The translations under genes and the position numbers were made by a program. A stretch of DNA of 33,668 bases from a virus. Shown one piece after another: positions 29,628 through 33,668 of the stretch (position 1 is its first letter; the number at the start of each line of letters is the position of its first letter). Under the pieces are notes generated by a model, which saw only the letters and a list, made by a program, of their open reading frames with translations, was not told the DNA's origin and made no database searches. Location of the stretch: positions 1-33,668 of the IMG/VR virus record IMGVR_UViG_3300030099_007653. The stretch is one strand, 5' to 3'.

Positions 29628-30827
29628 ATGTACAGAGAAACTCAAGACCCAGGAAACTGGTCCCACTTCTTAAAAAGAAGAGATAATAAAGGCCTTTCCC
29701 TCATGGAGGCAAAAAGAAAATACTTGAAAGAACAATTAGAATATGATTCTTTCATTAACATGCAGCTTGCTAGATTTGAAATGAATAGACAAGCATTATT
29801 AGTCCAAGGTGGAGGGGGTAACCCAGATGCATTTGAAGATATATTAAATTGGGTATGGGAAACTCAGGGACTTGCAGTAGTATCAGGTGGTACTGCTCTA
29901 TTTGAAGTAGAATTTGAATCTCAAATAAATTTTACAAATGTTGGAGCTGATTTAGTTCACTTACTTGTTCCTAATGGACAACAAGGTAATGGTACAGCAG
30001 CAACAATTCCATTTACAGCTTCTAAAGTAACAGAAGGAGGTAGAACAATACAATTCTCATATGCACAATCAGCAAACGCAGCAGCACAAGGTGCATGGGC
30101 AGCTAACGTATTAGGAACAGGTTCAATAAATTCATTAGTATCAACACCAGCAGTTAATGCAGTAGGTGGTCAGTACAATGCCGTTGCAAATACAGCAACT
30201 AATTCTGGTGCAAATCAAGTAATAAACATAACAGTAGCAACAGGATCATCTGTTGATACTACAGCTGATGCTTTAGTAGCAGCAATTAACCAAAACACAA
30301 ATGGTGCAGCCGCTGCAACTTATCCTGATGTAACATTCTCAACAGTAGGATCAGGTATTAACCTTACAGCTTCAGTCACAGTAGGTGGTGGTGGTACCGT
30401 TACAGGAATTACAGTAACAAATGGTGGTTCAGGATATGTTAATGGAGAACAAATAACAGCAGCAGCTGCAGATGTTGGAGGTGGTAGTCAAGATTTAGTA
30501 ATTATTATCACATCAGCTGATTTAGTAGGTGGAGCAGTTACTTCAGTAGTACAAACACAAGGAACATTATTTAGACCAAATGATACTATTACAGTAACAG
30601 CAGGAGAAATTGGTACTAATTCAACAGGACCAATATTTACAATCCCAGGAACAGCATTAGTAGGTGATAGAGTAGGATATGCAAGTGGAGCTACAGGAGC
30701 AATCCAAGTATCAGGTTCTGCTAGATTATTCAATCCAGATGACACAGATGTTACTATTGATAATACGTTCCTTGGAACACAATTAAGATCAGGTACTGTA
30801 AGATTTGCGACTGGATCAGCAGTATAA
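29628..30827 (+). CDS. Glycine-rich probable virion structural protein
   Basis: A 399-residue protein. Residues 1-75 are helical and charged. Residues from about 85 are Gly-, Ala- and Thr-rich beta sequence. A segment such as GITVTNGGSGYVNGEQI resembles repeats found in marine phage structural proteins. Low Cys and the high Ala/Thr/Gly composition, unlike its neighbours, fit a tail, fibre or capsid decoration protein. Base composition is also less AT-rich than in the enzymes upstream. It follows a promoter-like site and leads the probable structural genes. The exact virion part is not known. Confidence 0.7.
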   Translation: MYRETQDPGNWSHFLKRRDNKGLSLMEAKRKYLKEQLEYDSFINMQLARFEMNRQALLVQGGGGNPDAFEDILNWVWETQGLAVVSGGTALFEVEFESQINFTNVGADLVHLLVPNGQQGNGTAATIPFTASKVTEGGRTIQFSYAQSANAAAQGAWAANVLGTGSINSLVSTPAVNAVGGQYNAVANTATNSGANQVINITVATGSSVDTTADALVAAINQNTNGAAAATYPDVTFSTVGSGINLTASVTVGGGGTVTGITVTNGGSGYVNGEQITAAAADVGGGSQDLVIIITSADLVGGAVTSVVQTQGTLFRPNDTITVTAGEIGTNSTGPIFTIPGTALVGDRVGYASGATGAIQVSGSARLFNPDDTDVTIDNTFLGTQLRSGTVRFATGSAV

Positions 30828-30849
30828 TATTAATTAAAAAAAGTAGATT

Positions 30850-31149
30850 ATGTTAGAAATAATAGGACTAATAGTTTTAGTATTAGTAGTAGGAGCAGCA
30901 GTTTATTATTTTGGTTTCTATAAAAAAGGTAAAATCAACGATAGAGATGGTGATTTAATACCTGATGAAATTGAAGATGCAGTAGCAGAAATCAAAAAAG
31001 CAGCTATAGAAGCAAAACGTAGAGGTAAAAATGTTAAAAATGAACTTAAAGACGTTCTTGCAGCTGCTAAAGAATTAGGTAATCAAATAGGAGACGTTAG
31101 TGCCGCTGCTAAAGGTAAAAAAAGACCAGGCCGTAAAAAGAAAAAATAA
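30850..31149 (+). CDS. Membrane-anchored protein with DxDGDxxPD calcium-like motif
   Basis: A 99-residue protein. Residues 3-23 are a hydrophobic transmembrane helix (LEIIGLIVLVLVVGAAVYY). Then INDRDGDLIPDEIED (29-43) is a thrombospondin type-3/calcium-binding-like DxDGDxxPDxxE motif, and a long charged helix and a Lys-rich tail (KKRPGRKKKK) follow. This is a YtxH-like plan with a DxDGD insert. Such small proteins are often host-envelope-acting. It follows the structural protein by 22 bases and its TAA shares a base with the next ATG. The role is unknown. Confidence 0.7.
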   Translation: MLEIIGLIVLVLVVGAAVYYFGFYKKGKINDRDGDLIPDEIEDAVAEIKKAAIEAKRRGKNVKNELKDVLAAAKELGNQIGDVSAAAKGKKRPGRKKKK

Positions 31150-32132
31150 TGTCAAAAATTAAATTATCAAGCTTACTTAAAGAATATATAGGTGGAGGTA
31201 GAATAGGTACCTTAAATATTTCATTCAAAGATCTACAAGATAAAATGGATGAACTTGAACAATCAGGTAAAGTGATTGTTAGAGAAATACCTGGCCCTTC
31301 TGGTGATGGTAAAGTAAATAGAGAATTTGAAGTAGTAGATAGAGATTCAGCTGTAGCAGGAGGTAATAAGCAAGAAAGAGGATTTACTGTATATGACTAT
31401 AAATTTGGATTTGATCCAGGTAGTCAAGCTGAATTCATGAATGAGTATCCATTTAGTGTTGGAGGTAATGATTTAAAATTAGCTATGGAATTAATAGATG
31501 GAGTTGAACCTTATGGATTAGAGGAAGATCTATTTGATAAAGCTTATGTTGATGCACATGGTAGTAGTGAAGATAATGTAGATAATATTGATCAAGTAGC
31601 TAGTCCAAGTGCTAAAGGTAAAGGATATAGCTCAGCTGTAGGTGCTGAACGTAGTGAAAGTGGTAAAGAACAATCAGATATAACTCAAACAACAAGACCT
31701 ATGTATAAAGAAGAAAAAGTACCCCAATTATCAGAATTAGCTGGTTATACTAGAAAAGGTGAAAAAGAAATAGATGATAAAGAAGAAAGTAAATTTAAAG
31801 GTAGAGCTAAGGGTGTTGGATTAGGTCAATTACTGAAAAAAGTAATGGATGAAAATGGTGATAGTAAAGACTACACAGATGAAATAGCTGAAGATATGTA
31901 TATTGATGATGATGAATTTGAAATGGAGATGGTAATGGATAGAGCTAAAGAAATAGCTCCAATACTAAAAGGTATTGATATGGATGTTATTGTTGATTTT
32001 GTTAAAACACACAGACAAGATATTAGAGGTGCTTCTGATGAAGAAATTAGAGATGAATTTGAAGAATTTAGATCAGTAAATTATGATTATATTGATGAAG
32101 ATCTAAGAAAACAATTCGATAGGTTTAAATAA
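31149..32132 (+). CDS. Acidic hypothetical protein, possibly virion-associated
   Basis: A 327-residue protein with N-terminus MSKIKLSSLLKEYIGGGRIG, followed by a folded part to about 130 (FKDLQDKMDELEQSGKVIV, FDPGSQAEF), a disordered stretch rich in Ser, Glu, Lys and Gly (about 135-215), and an acidic helical C-terminus (EEIRDEFEEFRSVNYDYIDEDL). The short L-S-S-L-L-K-E-type opening occurs in several phage structural and prohead-associated proteins. No enzyme motif was recognised. It shares a base with the upstream gene (TAATG) and is followed by a strong terminator, so it ends an operon. A scaffold or packaging-related role is a guess. Confidence 0.62.
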   Translation: MSKIKLSSLLKEYIGGGRIGTLNISFKDLQDKMDELEQSGKVIVREIPGPSGDGKVNREFEVVDRDSAVAGGNKQERGFTVYDYKFGFDPGSQAEFMNEYPFSVGGNDLKLAMELIDGVEPYGLEEDLFDKAYVDAHGSSEDNVDNIDQVASPSAKGKGYSSAVGAERSESGKEQSDITQTTRPMYKEEKVPQLSELAGYTRKGEKEIDDKEESKFKGRAKGVGLGQLLKKVMDENGDSKDYTDEIAEDMYIDDDEFEMEMVMDRAKEIAPILKGIDMDVIVDFVKTHRQDIRGASDEEIRDEFEEFRSVNYDYIDEDLRKQFDRFK

Positions 32133-32162
32133 AGGCAGGCACACATTTTAAAATATTTTAGT

Positions 32163-32191
32163 GAGGAAACTTGGTTTCCTCATTTTCTTTT
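32163..32191 (+). terminator. Rho-independent terminator
   Basis: GAGGAAA (32163-32169), loop CTTGG (32170-32174), TTTCCTC (32175-32181), then ATTTTCTTTT: a perfect 7-bp stem with a T-rich tail. It ends the structural operon. The loop contains the TTGG of the next promoter. Confidence 0.85.
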
Positions 32192-32199
32192 CGTATATT
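32171..32199 (+). promoter_or_regulatory. Promoter-like TTGG-N19-TATATT inside terminator loop
   Basis: TTGG (32171-32174) is the loop of the terminator; 19 bases later is TATATT (32194-32199), preceded by TTTTCG. This is the same layout as at 27667. The next ATG is at 32232. A transcription stop and start overlap within about 40 bases. Confidence 0.65.
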
Positions 32200-32231
32200 A
32201 CGGCATATCAAAAATTTAAATTAAATAAATT

Positions 32232-32573
32232 ATGGCAATTGAAATTCAAAACGAGATAGATATCGTTATCAAACAAGCTAATTTGGTTAGAAAATATATT
32301 AATCAACAAATGAATTATCAACAAGTAGCTCATGAGTTTATGCAACTTGCAGAGAAAAGTCAATTAAAACAAAACTTTACTCACTTAGCAAAATGGATAG
32401 AAAGTGGTTACAAGAAAGATCCTGAACAATTACATCAGGAAATACTTGATTTTGATGGGTTAATGAAAGCTATCCATGAACAAGCTGGTGATGTTGATAC
32501 ACTTAAATATCAACAAGCACAACAATATTGGAATGAAGCTCAGAATGATTTAGAATCAACTTCTTATCTATAA
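32232..32573 (+). CDS. Helical hypothetical protein (113 aa)
   Basis: A 113-residue, Gln-rich, wholly helical protein (MAIEIQNEIDIVIKQANLVRKY, NYQQVAHEFMQLAEK, PEQLHQEILDFDGLMKAI). Heptad-like hydrophobics suggest a coiled-coil or helical bundle. No family is recognised. It follows a terminator-promoter element and its TAA shares a base with the next gene. It is the first gene of the right-end unit, perhaps an adaptor. Confidence 0.68.
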   Translation: MAIEIQNEIDIVIKQANLVRKYINQQMNYQQVAHEFMQLAEKSQLKQNFTHLAKWIESGYKKDPEQLHQEILDFDGLMKAIHEQAGDVDTLKYQQAQQYWNEAQNDLESTSYL

Positions 32574-32704
32574 TGAGTAAAAAAAGACAATATAGAAGTA
32601 ATCAAGGTAGATCTCCTAAACAAACGGAGTCAAATTATAAAATGACATTTTGGTCTGCAGTAGGCCTAGTTGTCACAGTATTATATATTATTCTTACACA
32701 ATAA
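32573..32704 (+). CDS. Small membrane protein (43 aa)
   Basis: A 43-residue frame, MSKKRQYRSNQGRSPKQTES..., with a basic N-terminal half and a single hydrophobic helix at about residues 26-42 (TFWSAVGLVVTVLYIIL). The TAATG junction with the preceding gene and the stop abutting the next ATG support it as real. A lysis or envelope role is possible but unproven. Confidence 0.65.
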   Translation: MSKKRQYRSNQGRSPKQTESNYKMTFWSAVGLVVTVLYIILTQ

Positions 32705-32929
32705 ATGAGACAAAAACAAATATTACATCATTGTTTTAGTAAAGCTAAATTACATATGAATGATGGTGATAAAAACAAAGCTAGAGACTATTGTGACATG
32801 GGTATTGCTTATGTAGCTGGCAAACGAGAAAAAGGATATAAAGCAAAAGATCTTATTGAAAATGTCAGAGTTGAATTATGGCTTGAACGTTTTTGGATGT
32901 TTTTAGAAAATAATAAATTAATGTTATGA
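32705..32929 (+). CDS. Hypothetical protein (74 aa)
   Basis: A 74-residue helical basic protein with C10 and C29 (HHCFSKAKLHMND, DYCDMGIAYVAG), followed by VRVELWLERFWMFLE. The pattern resembles a short helical pair. It begins directly after the previous stop and ends with an ATGA overlap. No motif. The function is unknown. Confidence 0.62.
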   Translation: MRQKQILHHCFSKAKLHMNDGDKNKARDYCDMGIAYVAGKREKGYKAKDLIENVRVELWLERFWMFLENNKLML

Positions 32930-33165
32930 GGAAAGTTAAATTATATTTAAAATTATATTACCCAGTTGTATTATCATTTTTATCATTCTTATATTCAGTA
33001 GGATTATGGTTCAGTGGTCATCAACTTGAAGGTATATTTGTTGGTATTTGGGTACCATCAATACTAGCATTTGCTATTTGTATTAGACAAAGGCGAAATG
33101 ATTATTACAGAGCACTATACGCACAAAGAAGATTTAATAATAAACAAAGAAGGAAAAAAAGATGA
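32926..33165 (+). CDS. Small two-helix membrane protein (79 aa)
   Basis: A 79-residue protein with two hydrophobic segments, about 12-30 (PVVLSFLSFLYSVGLWF) and 35-53 (EGIFVGIWVPSILAFAICI), and a strongly basic C-terminus (RRFNNKQRRKKR). A holin is one candidate type from size and topology, but there is no specific signature. Its stop overlaps the next gene (ATGA). It belongs to a run of small membrane proteins. Confidence 0.65.
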   Translation: MRKVKLYLKLYYPVVLSFLSFLYSVGLWFSGHQLEGIFVGIWVPSILAFAICIRQRRNDYYRALYAQRRFNNKQRRKKR

Positions 33166-33455
33166 TAACTGGAAATATGTTAGTTATGTTTATTATAGGT
33201 TTTATTATTTTTGTAGTATACCTATATGCCTTATTAAAAGCAATTTACTGGGGTCATAATTCACAAAGGGAAGACATGTTAAATGATCCTGAGTTAAGAA
33301 ACTATTACAGTAGACATGGAATGCCTGATCAAATGGATTATGATGGTCATGGTAATTATGGTAGATTTCCTAGTGTTCCTAAAAATAAAAAGAGAAAAAA
33401 AGGTAGCCAAAGTAGACTTAAAAATTATTTTTGGCATGAAGATAATGGTAATTAA
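33162..33455 (+). CDS. Single-pass membrane protein (97 aa)
   Basis: A 97-residue protein with one hydrophobic helix at 6-28 (MLVMFIIGFIIFVVYLYALL), then a cytosolic-type tail with DPELRNYYSRHGMPDQ and a basic KKRKKG. It may be an envelope protein expressed early. The ATG is in an ATGA overlap. The function is unknown. Confidence 0.65.
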   Translation: MITGNMLVMFIIGFIIFVVYLYALLKAIYWGHNSQREDMLNDPELRNYYSRHGMPDQMDYDGHGNYGRFPSVPKNKKRKKGSQSRLKNYFWHEDNGN

Positions 33456-33522
33456 TATAATAGCAGGTATAATGTTTGTAGGTGTATTAGTTATTAGTTA
33501 CTTTGAAATCAAAGAATGGTAA
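33445..33522 (+). CDS. Tiny single-helix membrane peptide (25-28 aa)
   Basis: A frame from 33445 (or 33436) reads MVINIIAGIMFVGVLVISYF EIKEW, nearly all one hydrophobic helix. It overlaps the upstream gene by 11 bases. Small size makes it uncertain, but it fits the pattern of tiny membrane genes here. Confidence 0.4.
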   Translation: MVINIIAGIMFVGVLVISYFEIKEW

Positions 33523-33529
33523 ATAAATT

Positions 33530-33631
33530 ATGAAAAAACGTTTTGGTAAACATCATGATGCTATAGTTTTGTCTATTATGTTTTGGACAGCTATAGGTGT
33601 AGGTTTAACATTAGGTTATTTATTAAATTAA
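33530..33631 (+). CDS. Tiny membrane protein (33 aa)
   Basis: A 33-residue frame, MKKRFGKHHDAIVLSIMFWT..., with a basic start and one hydrophobic helix (about 12-32). It follows an AAATAAATT leader identical in type to other starts and is followed by another start 3 bases later. Plausible, but short. Confidence 0.5.
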   Translation: MKKRFGKHHDAIVLSIMFWTAIGVGLTLGYLLN

Positions 33632-33634
33632 ATT

Positions 33635-33668
33635 ATGTGTAGTTCTGGAGCTCATTATATAGATTTTG
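33635..33668 (+). CDS. Start of a gene running off the right edge (partial)
   Basis: ATG at 33635 opens MCSSGAHYIDF, still open at the window end. The short ATTATG leader and position 3 bases after a stop fit this genome's starts. Too short to assign. Confidence 0.4.
   Translation, partial: MCSSGAHYIDF

Noticed and set aside
30488-30745. Minus-strand open frame within the glycine-rich structural gene
   Set aside because: Low-complexity coding DNA produces chance reverse frames; no family or start signal is seen.
30804-30830. TTTG-N17-TAATAT near the end of the structural gene
   Set aside because: Spacing and box differ from the series; likely chance in AT-rich DNA.

Overview
The window reads as part of the genome of a T4-like myovirus. 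All recognisable genes lie on the + strand and are tightly packed, with TAATG or ATGA junctions and no gap over about 110 bases. The replication proteins are T4 type: family B DNA polymerase (gp43), sliding clamp (gp45), clamp loader (gp44 and gp62) and ATP-dependent DNA ligase (gp30 type). The sequence is very AT-rich and starts are rarely preceded by a Shine-Dalgarno; most follow an A/T-rich run ending TTATG. Six sites match TTGG or TTTG, exactly 19 bases, then TATATT, and a seventh has a degenerate upstream box. This resembles the Bacteroidetes housekeeping promoter (TTTG / TAnnTTTG). With DUF2061 beside an APS-kinase-like gene, the best inference is a marine Bacteroidota host. That is an inference from signals, not a proof.

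Layout. 1-5126: MazG-like pyrophosphohydrolase, then a DNA polymerase in two pieces. The first piece (609-2465) carries the exonuclease and motifs A and B. The second (4146-5126) carries motif C and the thumb. Between them sit four co-oriented genes: a hypothetical, DUF6165, a cytidylyltransferase-like gene and a sulfotransferase-like gene. 5150-10989: sliding clamp, Cys-rich protein, Hsp20, GroES, GroEL, clamp loader large subunit and gp62-like subunit, with small unknowns between. 10986-13922: DUF1599/Nmad1, APS-kinase-like, HAD phosphatase, HxGH nucleotidyltransferase, DUF2061 and a Cas4/RecB-type nuclease. 13988-22717: an RHH-like protein, then a glycan island of four glycosyltransferases (one fused to a methyltransferase), a second methyltransferase, a sugar epimerase, a short UDP-sugar dehydrogenase and one unknown. 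22790-29519: small Zn-finger proteins, DNA ligase, HNH nuclease, a secreted muramidase-like protein, two 2OG-oxygenase-like proteins, a SWIM finger protein and small unknowns. 29628-32132: probable virion genes (glycine-rich beta protein, membrane-anchored DxDGD protein, acidic protein). 32232-33668: small helical and membrane proteins.

How the parts may work together. Replication proteins, a complete chaperonin pair and Hsp20 would support DNA synthesis and folding. The glycan island, the cassette inside the polymerase and the APS-kinase/DUF2061 group share a theme of sugar and possibly sulfate transfer. Transcription appears to restart at compact terminator-promoter elements, with the promoter overlapping a hairpin at about 6746-6782, 27664-27695, 29544-29591 and 32163-32199.

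The most notable items are the polymerase split inside the palm between motifs B and C by a non-homing cargo cassette, the fixed-spacing phage promoter series, the terminator-promoter composites, and a possible phage sulfation pathway.
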